A stretch of 64,000 nt of DNA, taken from Chitinophagaceae bacterium (GTDB lineage: Bacteria; Bacteroidota; Bacteroidia; Chitinophagales; Chitinophagaceae). Made by a program: the position numbers and the translations under genes. Under the pieces are notes generated by a model. It was not told where the DNA came from, searched no databases, and was given only the letters and a program-made list of their open reading frames with translations. Location of the stretch: positions 83,322 through 147,321 of the forward strand of contig JAGFIS010000039.1 in NCBI GenBank assembly GCA_024103425.1, read 5' to 3'. Numbering within the stretch: position 1 is the first letter of the stretch; every line of letters begins with the position of its first letter. Below are positions 26,799-35,136 of this stretch, in pieces.

Positions 26799-27410
26799 TG
26801 GGTCCAAGCGGACGCTTGAACCATTAGAGGCTCTGTGTGGGGGTTCCCCTCTGTTGGAGGGGTCTGGGGTGGTGATAAACTGTGCAGAGTGTGTGAACAA
26901 TGATACTAATAAAATCAGCTTGTTAATTCTTCCAAAGTAAAGAGTTGAAAATAACGCTGATCAATCTGCGAGGGATTAATCTGCCCAAGTGCTCCTTCGG
27001 AACACTGTGCGCCAGTGGGCTAATAAATCAGCTCACTGAAACTTCCAAAGTAAAGACTTAAAAATAACGCAGATACAATCTGCGAGGCATTAATCTGCCC
27101 AAGTGCTCCTTCGGAACATTGTGCGCCAGTGGTGGTTATGGGTCCAAGCGGACGCTTGAACCAATAGTGTGTTTATCAGGCTCTGCGCGAGGGTTCCCCT
27201 CCGGTGGAGGGGTCTGGGGTGGTGGTAAGCTAAGGAGAGCATGTGAATTATGAGGGTAGCAAACCAGCTTATTAATTCTTCCAAAGTAAAGACTTAAAAA
27301 TAACGCAGATACAATCTGCGAGGCATTAATCGGCACAAGTGCTCCTTCGGAACACTGTGCGCCAGTAGTGCAAGAAGGCATGGGTCCAGGCGGACGCTTA
27401 AACCATTAGA
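26799..27410. repeat. mosaic of two intergenic repeat families (R1-R2-R2-R1-R2-R1')
   Basis: The 715 bp between the chitinase and tRNA-Leu hold no gene but two alternating repeats. R1 (26799-26880, 27139-27230, fragment 27381-27410) starts TGGGTCCAAGCGGACGCTTG, and its full copies contain a CCCCTC...GAGGGG hairpin followed by TCTGGGGTGG. R2 (26929-27018, 27042-27132, 27278-27368) is about 90 bp, starts CTTCCAAAGTAAAGA and carries ATAACGC, ATCTGCGAGG and GTGCTCCTTCGGAACA, ending GTGCGCCAGT. Copies are highly similar. They look like non-coding dispersed elements of this genome; the mechanism of spread is not visible here. Confidence 0.85.
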
Positions 27411-27486
27411 GTTAGATTAGTCGTAGTTCGTCCTGGCTGGAATCCCAAAAATTAAAAAGACCTCTCAACAGAATGAAAGGCCTTTG

Positions 27487-27570
27487 TGCCCGGGACTGGA
27501 ATCGAACCAGCACGTTCTTGCGAACGGCAGATTTTGAGTCTGCTGCGTCTACCAATTCCGCCACCCGGGC
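27487..27570 (-). tRNA. tRNA-Leu (anticodon CAA)
   Basis: The minus strand folds into an 84-nt tRNA. The acceptor stem is GCCCGGG with CCCGGGC plus discriminator A, with the Leu-type D arm GGCGGAATTGGTAGACGC. The anticodon arm is GCAGA-CTCAAAA-TCTGC with anticodon CAA (reads UUG). A class II variable arm CGTTCGCAAGAACG and a TPsiC arm with GGTTCGATTCC follow. The long variable arm and A73 support leucine. CCA is not encoded. Confidence 0.96.
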
Positions 27571-27670
27571 TTCAATCGAAATGGGGTGCAATATTACATT
27601 TTCCCCTGAGCAATACCAAAATTTTATGGACAATTTGAATCTGCGTCTCCTTAAATAAGCCCCGGAAATT

Positions 27671-28396
27671 TTACAGATATAAGTAATAATCCTTCAGTAA
27701 CTCTCTGAATGCCTCTGTATATCCCTGTTGCTGGTAGATGGTTATGCTTGTCATAACGGTGTCTTTTTCGGCTGGGGAAAAACTTCCGTAGTACGCAATC
27801 CTGAAGGGTAATTTTTCCTTGGTGTTTTTGATCAGAAGTTTTTCAAGAATAACTGCCCGGTGGTCTTTAAATATTTCCTCAAGGTCTTTTTCGCGCAATG
27901 CGGCGACGAGAATAAGAAATGTCCCCTCCGGTGTAATATTCCTCTGAATCTCTGTGACTAATTCTCCGAGTAACAGTCCGGAGTCGTGCATAGCCGCAGT
28001 TCTCGCCTGATCATCTCCTTTCAGGCTGTTTTCATAGAAAGGTGGATTGGAAATAATCAGATCGTATTTCTCCCGAGCTGTAAAGTTTTTGATGTCTGAA
28101 TGAAAGCCCTTCAGTCTGTCGCTCCAATCTGAGTTTGTAAAATTTTCTTGCATCTGCTCAAAAGCATTGCCATCATATTCAACAGCGTGGATTTTGGCGG
28201 CTGTCTTCTGGCCCAGCATCAGCGAAAGCAGTCCGGTACCTCCGCCGATATCCAGAATTCTTTCCGGCCGATTTTCCTGCTCTGAAATTTTCCGTGCAGC
28301 CCACGCTCCAAAGAGGCAGGAGTCTGTACATACTTTCATGGCACATTGCGACTGACGAATCAAAAATTTCTTGAATTGAAAATAATCGTTAGCCAT
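27671..28396 (-). CDS. tRNA1(Val) adenine-37 N6-methyltransferase-like protein
   Basis: A 241-residue SAM-dependent methyltransferase of the YfiC/TrmN6 group. The N-terminus FQFKKFLIRQSQCAMKVCTDS is typical of the group, followed by the SAM loop DIGGGTG (49-55) and the amino-methyltransferase motif NPPF (117-120). NPPY/F motifs mark enzymes that methylate exocyclic amines of adenine. Family knowledge therefore suggests m6A37 of tRNA-Val, though the exact target is not proven by sequence. It follows tsaD with only 2 bp between them on the minus strand, so both tRNA-modification genes are coexpressed. Confidence 0.83.
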   Translation of the reverse strand: MANDYFQFKKFLIRQSQCAMKVCTDSCLFGAWAARKISEQENRPERILDIGGGTGLLSLMLGQKTAAKIHAVEYDGNAFEQMQENFTNSDWSDRLKGFHSDIKNFTAREKYDLIISNPPFYENSLKGDDQARTAAMHDSGLLLGELVTEIQRNITPEGTFLILVAALREKDLEEIFKDHRAVILEKLLIKNTKEKLPFRIAYYGSFSPAEKDTVMTSITIYQQQGYTEAFRELLKDYYLYL

Positions 28397-28398
28397 AA

Positions 28399-29406
28399 TT
28401 ACACTCTTGCAGACGGGGTAGCAGTAAGTGGAGAGTAAACTTTTTCTTTGAATTTATAATATCCTGCAATGGCAATCATTGCAGCATTGTCTGTGCAGTA
28501 CTCAAACGGAGGTATAAATGTATTCCATCCCTTTTGCTCACCTAATTCGGTAAAAGCTTTTCGGAGTCCTTTGTTCGCAGATACCCCCCCGGCAATACAA
28601 ATGTTTCTGATACCGGTCTGCTCTGAGGCCGCTTCCAGTTTATCCATAAGGATTGTGATAATCCTGTTTTGAACTGACGCACAGATATCGGCCATATTGT
28701 TTTTAACAAAGTCAGAATTTTCTTTTTGATGGTCTCTGATGAAATAAAGTATTGCTGTCTTCAATCCGCTGAAGCTGAAATTCAGCTCAGGAATTTTTGG
28801 CTCAGGGAAAGAATAAAGCGGAATCCCTTCTGCAGCATATTTATCGATCAAAGGTCCACCGGGGTAGGGTAACCCCAGCATTTTCGCAGCTTTGTCAAAA
28901 GCTTCTCCGGCGGCATCGTCAAGTGTTTGTCCTATGACCTCAAGTTCTAACGGAGAGTGACAGACGACAATTTGTGTGTGACCTCCACTGACTGTCAGAC
29001 ACAGGAATGGGAAGCCCGGAACCTTGTTACTTCCCTCTTTTTTTCTGATGAGATTGGCGAGCACATGTGCTTCCATGTGTTGTACTGCTATCAGCGGTTT
29101 ATTCATTGCCAGTGCGAGCGATTTTGCAAAACCTGCTCCGACTAACAGCGATCCTATCAGTCCGGGTGATTGAGTGAATGCAAAGGCATCGATGTCCTTT
29201 AATTCGCAATCAGCTTCTTTCAAAGCTTGTTCTATTACAGGAGTAATAACTTCAAGGTGGGCGCGGGACGCCAGTTCCGGCACCACACCACCGTATTTTT
29301 TATGAACTAACTGACTGAAGACAACATTGCTCAGCATTACTTCCTCCCTGCAAATTGCTGCTGCGGTTTCATCACACGAAGACTCGATAGCGAGAATTAA
29401 TGCCAC
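28399..29406 (-). CDS. tsaD: tRNA N6-adenosine threonylcarbamoyltransferase
   Basis: Transfers the threonylcarbamoyl group to A37 of ANN-decoding tRNAs in the t6A pathway. The 335-residue protein has the ASKHA-fold start LAIESSCDETAAA, the metal-binding HMEAH (110-114), the VSGGHTQIV and GEAFDKAAKMLGLPYPGG motifs, and IAGGVSANKGLR. The length is normal. Upstream by 44 bp is the FtsX-type permease and downstream by 2 bp the trmN6-like gene, forming one minus-strand operon. It is an essential housekeeping gene in most bacteria. Confidence 0.97.
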   Translation of the reverse strand: MALILAIESSCDETAAAICREEVMLSNVVFSQLVHKKYGGVVPELASRAHLEVITPVIEQALKEADCELKDIDAFAFTQSPGLIGSLLVGAGFAKSLALAMNKPLIAVQHMEAHVLANLIRKKEGSNKVPGFPFLCLTVSGGHTQIVVCHSPLELEVIGQTLDDAAGEAFDKAAKMLGLPYPGGPLIDKYAAEGIPLYSFPEPKIPELNFSFSGLKTAILYFIRDHQKENSDFVKNNMADICASVQNRIITILMDKLEAASEQTGIRNICIAGGVSANKGLRKAFTELGEQKGWNTFIPPFEYCTDNAAMIAIAGYYKFKEKVYSPLTATPSARV

Positions 29407-29450
29407 TATAAGATGGTTTTAAAATTTCAGAGTGCGAAGTTAAGTGCTAA

Positions 29451-30695
29451 TTACTTGGAACGTATGGCTACCACCGGATCTAACTTGGCAGCAGAGTAGG
29501 CCGGGATAATTCCCGATACGACTCCTATCACCAGGCAGATGAAGATGGCGAGCAATAATATAGGCATTGAAATAAATACAGGGAAACCCAATGCTCCCGA
29601 TAATACTATTGTCAACACGTAAACTAAGAGAATTCCAATCAATCCGCCGAGGATGGAAATGATAGCTGCTTCCAGTAAGAATTCAGAAAGGATACTTCTG
29701 CTCTTGGCTCCTATGGCTTTCTTAAGCCCGATGATGGGGGTCCTTTCCTTCACTGTTACAAACATGATGTTGGAGATACCGAAAGCACCTACAACAAGGC
29801 TCAGTATACCAATCGCCCATCCGCCCAGGTTAATACTTCCGAAAATAGAATTCACCTGGTCCGCCATTGCGCTGACTTTATTAAGAGAGAAGTTGTCTTC
29901 ATCTCTAGGTCCTAGCATTCTGATAGATCTCATAATTCCTCTAAGTTCATTATACAAGGCTTCAGATGAAATACTTTCGTCTGCCTTCACAATTATTTTT
30001 GGAGAAGCATTATCTTCATCAAGATATTTTCTGGCGAACTGATAGGGAACCATTATCGCCTGATCGCTGTTAAATCCTGTAAGGCTGGCTCCTGTTTTCT
30101 TGAGCACTCCGATGATGGTCACTTTGGTGTTGAAAAGTTTAACCGCCTTCCCTAAAGCACGCTCCGGGTTTCCAAAAAGATCCTCTGCATTGGTGTATCC
30201 AATTACAGCTGCTGCATTTCCGAATTTGAATTCGTTGGATGACAAATAGCGACCGTACTGGATTTCTACCGGGTTAATACTTTGCTCATCCGGTGTTACT
30301 CCCGTAACATTGACTGACAATAGAGAGACGTCTCCGTAATTTACAGTCGATCTTGACTCCAGCTGAAACGCAACATGAGATGCCAGTTGGCTCCTTTGTT
30401 TCAGCATTAGCGATTCCCTGTATTTAGGAGAAGGCCTTTTCTGATATTTCCACCACGGATAATCAGCACCACCCATATAGTCCCATTTGTCAATGTAGAT
30501 AGAATTGGTTCCCAGGGAACTCAGCTCATTTTGGATATTCAGCTTAAGGCTATTTACGGTGGCAAGCACCCCGATTATACAGAAGATGCCAAATGAAATA
30601 CCAATCAGAGAAAGGAGTGTTCTGAGCTTGTTCACTTTCAGTTCCTGAAAAGTTAATCTCAGTGAATTCCATAATATGGTAAATGATTTGCGCAC
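29451..30695 (-). CDS. MacB/FtsX-type ABC transporter permease
   Basis: A 414-residue membrane protein with one N-terminal helix (about 23-48, KLRTLLSLIGISFGIFCIIGVL), a periplasmic MacB-type core domain (about 55-270), and three C-terminal helices forming the FtsX domain. The latter includes TVKERTPIIGLKKAIGAKSRSIL and ends SAAKLDPVVAIRSK. This design is found in LolC/E- and MacB-like exporters. The ATPase partner is not next to it; the gene is followed by tsaD. Substrate is unknown. The start sits 91 bp from the divergent CDF transporter, so both may share a regulatory spacer. Confidence 0.88.
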   Translation of the reverse strand: MRKSFTILWNSLRLTFQELKVNKLRTLLSLIGISFGIFCIIGVLATVNSLKLNIQNELSSLGTNSIYIDKWDYMGGADYPWWKYQKRPSPKYRESLMLKQRSQLASHVAFQLESRSTVNYGDVSLLSVNVTGVTPDEQSINPVEIQYGRYLSSNEFKFGNAAAVIGYTNAEDLFGNPERALGKAVKLFNTKVTIIGVLKKTGASLTGFNSDQAIMVPYQFARKYLDEDNASPKIIVKADESISSEALYNELRGIMRSIRMLGPRDEDNFSLNKVSAMADQVNSIFGSINLGGWAIGILSLVVGAFGISNIMFVTVKERTPIIGLKKAIGAKSRSILSEFLLEAAIISILGGLIGILLVYVLTIVLSGALGFPVFISMPILLLAIFICLVIGVVSGIIPAYSAAKLDPVVAIRSK

Positions 30696-30789
30696 AATAG
30701 CAAATATATCCCATAGCCTATATTTGTTATAAAAAATTTGGTGAAAGGTTTGTAGGAGTGAAGAATTATAACAAATAACCCCTTTTTTG

Positions 30790-31788
30790 ATGCCGCATGA
30801 GTCTTATAAAGAGAATATCAGAATACAACGGTGGGTGCTACTGCTTGCGATATTATTATTCAGCGTTAAAGTAATTGCATGGTTTTTCACTAATTCACTT
30901 GCAATTTTTTCTGATGCGTTAGAGAGTATCGTAAATATCCTTGCGGGTGCAGTAGGATTGTATAGTATATCACTGGCGTCTAAGCCGAGAGATTCAGATC
31001 ATCCATACGGACACGGAAAGGCAGAGTTTATCTCTGCAGCTTTCGAGTCTTTTTTTATCCTTATTGCCGGCCTGTATATTATTTATCGTGCAATAGAAGG
31101 ATTCTTCTATCCTGAAGAATTAGGACAACTGTCAACAGGTATTATTTTGATGGTGGCCACAGCGGTTATTAATTACATAGGTGGTTATTACTGTGAGGTA
31201 AAGGGTAAGAAGAATCAATCACTCCAGTTGATAGCCGCAGGAAAGCACTTGAAGACAGATACTTATTCGACCATGGCTATTGTAATCGGCCTTGTGTTGA
31301 TTAAGGTAACGGGTATTGTACATTTGGATGGGGTAGTGGCGATTCTGGCCGCTTTGTTCATCATCTTCACCGGGATACGTATGATGCGGATCAGTATCGG
31401 CGGTATGATGGATGAGGCTGATAAAAAGTTGTTGGAGAGAATGGTTGCCTTGCTGAATGAGAAGAGAAATGAAAACTGGATTGACCTGCATAATATGCGC
31501 GTAATCAGATACGGCAGTACCCTGCATTGCGATTGCCACCTCACGGTACCCTGGTACCTGAATGTGCGCGAGGCGCATGAAGAAGTTACACAATTGCGAA
31601 AAGTAATCGAAGAAGAGTTTGGTACTTCAGTAGAAATGTTTGTGCATACAGACCCGTGTATGGATTACAGTTGCCGCATTTGCAGTAAGGTGAATTGCCA
31701 TGTGCGCAAACATCCGATGGAGAAGAAGATAGTATGGACGGTGGATAATATCGTGCGCGACCGCAAACACAGAATCGGTACTGTGTAA
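30790..31788 (+). CDS. cation diffusion facilitator (CDF) metal transporter
   Basis: An inner-membrane proton antiporter for Zn, Fe, Co or Mn. I use the ATG at 30790; a TTG lies one codon upstream. Of the 332 residues, about 15-205 form six helices with SDALESIVNI (metal site) and the family motif DHPYGHGKAEF. The cytoplasmic domain follows. The end is unusual: after the normal domain comes HTDPCMDYSCRICSKVNCHVRKHP, four Cys spaced like a metal-binding knuckle. This could sense or deliver the metal. The stop abuts the stop of crcB on the other strand with no spacer. Confidence 0.9.
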   Translation: MPHESYKENIRIQRWVLLLAILLFSVKVIAWFFTNSLAIFSDALESIVNILAGAVGLYSISLASKPRDSDHPYGHGKAEFISAAFESFFILIAGLYIIYRAIEGFFYPEELGQLSTGIILMVATAVINYIGGYYCEVKGKKNQSLQLIAAGKHLKTDTYSTMAIVIGLVLIKVTGIVHLDGVVAILAALFIIFTGIRMMRISIGGMMDEADKKLLERMVALLNEKRNENWIDLHNMRVIRYGSTLHCDCHLTVPWYLNVREAHEEVTQLRKVIEEEFGTSVEMFVHTDPCMDYSCRICSKVNCHVRKHPMEKKIVWTVDNIVRDRKHRIGTV

Positions 31789-32160
31789 TTAATGTTTGAA
31801 AAGATAGATCCCCAGAATGGTCGCAGCCAGGCCTCCGAATACACTGATGGACGCGTAAAGAATACTTCTGAGCATCAGTCCGTTTCTGAACATTTCTACT
31901 GTTTCGACGCTGAAAGCTGAAAAGGTGGTGAAGCCGCCCAGCACTCCTGCTACGAAGAAGGTTTTCCATTCGTAGCTCAGGTTACCTTTCTCTGTGAATG
32001 TAAACAATACGCCTATCAGAAAACATCCAACCAGATTGATGATCAACGTGCCGTGAGGAAAGTAAAATAAAGATTTGTTCTGGAAGGGTATACCGGCTAT
32101 GAAACGCAATGCACCCCCGATGAAACTTCCTGCACCGGCCAATAGTATCAGTTTCGGCAT
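31789..32160 (-). CDS. crcB: fluoride exporter CrcB/Fluc
   Basis: A 123-residue four-helix channel that dimerises to export fluoride. Motifs are GSFIGGALRF, the conserved Asn of NLVGCFLIG, and GGFTTFSAFSVE (the Phe/Thr/Ser lining of the pore). The length is normal. It is 25 bp after a small lipoprotein gene on the same strand. I looked for a fluoride riboswitch in the short spacer and see none. It is not paired with a second crcB copy, so it should form a homodimer. Confidence 0.93.
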   Translation of the reverse strand: MPKLILLAGAGSFIGGALRFIAGIPFQNKSLFYFPHGTLIINLVGCFLIGVLFTFTEKGNLSYEWKTFFVAGVLGGFTTFSAFSVETVEMFRNGLMLRSILYASISVFGGLAATILGIYLFKH

Positions 32161-32185
32161 TTTGTTTGTTTGCTCCCCGGTTTGA

Positions 32186-32587
32186 TTATTCCTGATCTTC
32201 TACGAACGAATATTTGAAGTCCACCAGCCATTCATCGCCAACCTTAATCACCTTCAGTTTGGCAGGTTCTTTTTTGTAAGAGTTTTTATAGAAAATAATG
32301 GTGGTATTCTCATCCGGAGTTTTGGTGCTGTCTACAATAATGTCTGCATCTCTGTAATACTCTCTTTCCAACGCATCAAGCCCGGTTGTGAATTCCTTAT
32401 ATCCCGCCAGATATTGTTCGTTTGTTGTATCCCGGAGCATGAATTTCTCAGCTTTCGGAAAGTCGCCCTTCAGCGAGGCTTCAATAAAACCTCTTCCGCT
32501 CGATAGAGCGTCGCTCTTATCGAGTTCCTCTTGTTTACATGATGCAAAAAGCACTATTGCTGCCAGAATGGTCAGAAATCTTTTCAT
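32186..32587 (-). CDS. small lipoprotein with NTF2/DUF4878-like domain
   Basis: A 133-residue exported lipoprotein (lipobox LFASC, Cys17). The mature part starts with a helix containing ALSSGRGFIEASLKGDFPKAEKFML and ends with a beta-sheet section AKLKVIKVGDEWLVDFKYSF. This alternation is typical of the NTF2-like DUF4878 fold. It is 14 bp downstream of another lipoprotein of similar design, which suggests tandem paralogues, and 25 bp upstream of crcB. No catalytic residues are evident; the function is unknown. Confidence 0.72.
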   Translation of the reverse strand: MKRFLTILAAIVLFASCKQEELDKSDALSSGRGFIEASLKGDFPKAEKFMLRDTTNEQYLAGYKEFTTGLDALEREYYRDADIIVDSTKTPDENTTIIFYKNSYKKEPAKLKVIKVGDEWLVDFKYSFVEDQE

Positions 32588-32601
32588 CGATTAAGTTGTT
32601 G

Positions 32602-33231
32602 CTATTGTTTCTGCAATTTCTCCATTGCGTCAATCATATCCTTCATCTTGTCTGCAGGGATACTTTTCAAAGAGCTGTCAAATAACTCTTTCATCTCTTT
32701 AATCTTATTAGTGTCTATAGAGTTAAGGATGGCTTTTAGTGAGTCTGCAGCTTCGCTTAATTTATTTAAATCTTCTTCAGGAAAGTCTTTCAATTCATCC
32801 GAATTTAGTTTTTCTCCCATCTTGTCTTTAGCCATTTTCATCAGGGTTCCCATGTCAAAGGCTACTTTCCAGTCTCCTTTCTCTCTCTTAAGGTAGAAGT
32901 TAACTGATTCTCCTGATTTCTTTTCGGTAACTACTACAGTAGCATTATCTCCGTCAATAATAGGATCACCCATCTCAATCTTGCTCTTATCAAATTGATC
33001 TAAAGAATCCTCTTCTACTTCACCAATTGCGTTGAAACTTAACTCCATCAGGCTGATGAGGCCTTTGCTGTCTTCGGTAACCAGCTTTTTAGCTTCGGTG
33101 ATGTTCTTTTGAGAAAGCGCATCAAAGAAAGCGTTGAGCACAGCTTTTGGATTGTCACCGCGGTTACCTAACGAATTGCAACCGGCAAGAAGGAAAAGGA
33201 ATGCAGGTGCAATGATTAGAATTTTCTTCAT
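32602..33231 (-). CDS. lipoprotein with DUF4878-like domain and helical tail
   Basis: Start set at the ATG at 33231, eight codons inside the open frame, because the lipoprotein signal MKKILIIAPAFLFLLAGCNS begins there (Cys18). The 209-residue precursor has a DUF4878/NTF2-like part (about 25-115): NPKAVLNAFFDALSQKNITEAKKLV, then VNFYLKREKGDWKVAFDMG. A highly charged helical tail of about 90 residues follows, rich in Lys, Asp, Glu and Met (KMKDMIDAMEKLQKQ at the end). It heads a likely three-gene minus-strand operon with the second lipoprotein and crcB. Function unknown. Confidence 0.72.
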   Translation of the reverse strand: MKKILIIAPAFLFLLAGCNSLGNRGDNPKAVLNAFFDALSQKNITEAKKLVTEDSKGLISLMELSFNAIGEVEEDSLDQFDKSKIEMGDPIIDGDNATVVVTEKKSGESVNFYLKREKGDWKVAFDMGTLMKMAKDKMGEKLNSDELKDFPEEDLNKLSEAADSLKAILNSIDTNKIKEMKELFDSSLKSIPADKMKDMIDAMEKLQKQ

Positions 33232-33372
33232 TACTTTATTTTTTGACAAGGGCAAAAGTAGTTGTTAATTCCTTTTTATAAAAAAGTAAGAAATATATTA
33301 ACGAATGGCAGGTTCATGGCCTTTCGGCCCCGGCTTGCAGCATACTAAAAGAAGGGGTACAGAACCGTTAAT

Positions 33373-34356
33373 TTATTTATCGGTTTGGTGATGTTCTCTT
33401 TCGTGTTTCGCTTCTTTTTCGTATGCTTTGATGATTTGTTTTACCAGTTTGTGTCTTACCACATCTTCCTCGTCCAACTCTACATGGCCGATACCGTCGA
33501 TATGTTTCAGGATCCGTACAGATTTCTCTAAACCACTCTTTACTTTGGGCGGGAGGTCTATTTGCGAAATGTCTCCCGTAATAATTGCCTTTGCATTGGC
33601 GCCGATCCTGGTTAGGAACATTTTGAGTTGCAGGTCGGTTGCATTCTGTGCTTCATCGAGGATGATAAAGGCGTTATCCAGCGTTCTACCGCGCATATAG
33701 GCGAGGGGAGCGATTTCTATAGTACGGGTAGTCATATAATATCCAAGTTTGTCTGCAGGGATCATGTCATCCAGTGCATCATACAGCGGGCGCAGATACG
33801 GGTCGATTTTTTCTTTAAGATCACCCGGCAGGAACCCAAGACTTTCGCCGGCTTCTACCGCAGGACGGGTAAGAATGATTTTCTTTACCTGTTTATTCTT
33901 CAAAGCCCTAACTGCTAAAGCCACTGCTGTGTACGTCTTACCCGTACCGGCAGGACCAATTGCGAAGACGATATCGTTAGACTCCACGGCATTCACCATT
34001 TTTTTCTGGTTAGGTGTCCGCGCTCTTACTGTCTTTCCGTTGGGACCAAAAACCAGAACATTATTAGGATTCCTGTCCATAAAGTGATCGATTACAGTTT
34101 CATCATCTCCGCCAAGGATTTGTTCCATGTAGTTGTCGCTCATATGTCCGTTACGTTCCAGGTATTGCACGGCAAGATGAATTTTTTCTTTGGCAGCAGC
34201 AATCTGTTCCGGTGTCCCGCTAAGCTTCAGCTGTGTGCCTCTGCTAAGGATTTTCAGTCGGGGAAATTTTTTCTTTAGGATATCTAGTTTGCGATTGTTA
34301 ACCCCGAAAAAATCTATGGGGTTGATAGTCTCTAAATTAATAATAACGTCAGTCAA
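33373..34356 (-). CDS. phoH: PhoH family ATPase
   Basis: A 327-residue cytoplasmic ATPase related to helicase superfamily 1. A KH-like N-terminal region precedes the PhoH core, which has Walker A GPAGTGKT (134-141), TRPAVEAGESLGFLPGD and Walker B FIILDEAQN. These features place it in the PhoH/YbeZ group, which works with YbeY in ribosome and rRNA metabolism. ybeY is not next to it here. The tail is Lys/Glu/His-rich (EKEAKHEREHHQTDK). It is transcribed alone, divergent from the cytochrome gene. Confidence 0.92.
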   Translation of the reverse strand: MTDVIINLETINPIDFFGVNNRKLDILKKKFPRLKILSRGTQLKLSGTPEQIAAAKEKIHLAVQYLERNGHMSDNYMEQILGGDDETVIDHFMDRNPNNVLVFGPNGKTVRARTPNQKKMVNAVESNDIVFAIGPAGTGKTYTAVALAVRALKNKQVKKIILTRPAVEAGESLGFLPGDLKEKIDPYLRPLYDALDDMIPADKLGYYMTTRTIEIAPLAYMRGRTLDNAFIILDEAQNATDLQLKMFLTRIGANAKAIITGDISQIDLPPKVKSGLEKSVRILKHIDGIGHVELDEEDVVRHKLVKQIIKAYEKEAKHEREHHQTDK

Positions 34357-34639
34357 TACGGGTTAATTTAAATGATTTTAATAGGGTTTGATGCCTTGAA
34401 AATATCTTCAGGATTTTACAAATACTAATTTAGTTATTCACACTAAGTTGAAAAAGTTAATTCTGAGACAGAAGATATCGTTATTAAAACGGAATGAGAT
34501 GGACTTATATTTTGATTTTATTTTAACACCGGATGGTGTGCCGGAAAATCTGAAGAAACCGTTAGATATTGATGTTTGCAGAAAAATTAGCAATCTGCCG
34601 AATATTATTTTTATAAATTCGCTCAAATTAAATTGAACA

Positions 34640-35080
34640 ATGAACAAAAGCTTTTTAACCGTAATAGTGCTTGTGGCTTGTATTTTCGGGCTTCAGGCAT
34701 TTACATCTATCGATCAACCGCGCTACAAAAATCTGCAGGTATTACCGCAAGATATTTCTAAACCTGCGCTTGACAGTGTGATGCGGCACTTCACCGCTGC
34801 ACTAGGTGTGAGGTGCAGTTTCTGTCACACTCGCGATGCAGAATCTAACAGAACAGATTATGCAAGTGATGCCAAGCCTGAGAAAATGATAACCAGAAAG
34901 ATGATGCATATGGCAATTGAAATCAATAAGAATTACTTCAGTGATGCAGAAGATGAAACCGAAGGTGAGGGTGCAGCTACTGTACCCGATGCAGATTATA
35001 TTCTCTCTTATGTTACATGCTATACTTGCCATAAAGGAGATACCCACCCGGTGAATATACCTCCGGCGAGAGAGAATTAA
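34640..35080 (+). CDS. c-type cytochrome, reaction-centre-cytochrome-like, two heme motifs
   Basis: A 146-residue exported protein (signal helix about residues 4-21). It has two CxxCH heme-attachment motifs: CSFCH near residue 58 and CYTCH near residue 130. The segment NLQVLPQDISKPALDSVMRHFTAALGVRCSFCH is typical of the photosynthetic reaction-centre cytochrome c subunit family (CytoC_RC), many members of which occur in non-phototrophs. Met and His residues between the motifs (TRKMMHMAIEIN) are candidate axial ligands. An acidic insertion (EDETEGEG) separates the hemes. No other respiratory gene is nearby, so its electron partner is unknown. A strong terminator follows. Confidence 0.85.
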   Translation: MNKSFLTVIVLVACIFGLQAFTSIDQPRYKNLQVLPQDISKPALDSVMRHFTAALGVRCSFCHTRDAESNRTDYASDAKPEKMITRKMMHMAIEINKNYFSDAEDETEGEGAATVPDADYILSYVTCYTCHKGDTHPVNIPPAREN

Positions 35081-35105
35081 ATAAATATTTAAAAAGAAAC
35101 ATATC

Positions 35106-35136
35106 AAACGGAAGCACAACGAGTGTTTCCGTTTTT
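35106..35136 (+). terminator. terminator after the cytochrome gene
   Basis: AAACGGAAGCAC (35106-35117) pairs with GTGTTTCCGTTT (35123-35134) with one G-U pair and a 5-nt loop, followed by further T. It lies 26 bp after the cytochrome stop and reaches the stop codon of convergent purC, so it may serve both strands. Confidence 0.8.

Noticed and set aside
26799..27410. CRISPR array
   Set aside because: The repeats are about 90 bp, of two types, irregularly spaced and without uniform spacers; no cas genes are present.
27473..27658. ORFs on both strands across the tRNA-Leu gene
   Set aside because: The DNA folds into a canonical tRNA; the ORFs are incidental.
32161..32185. Fluoride riboswitch before crcB
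   Set aside because: The 25-bp spacer is too short and shows none of the crcB-motif sequence; crcB is inside an operon.
34448..34636. 62-codon plus-strand ORF between phoH and the cytochrome gene
   Set aside because: It needs a TTG start, has AT-driven composition and no domain; it more likely lies in the leader of the cytochrome gene.
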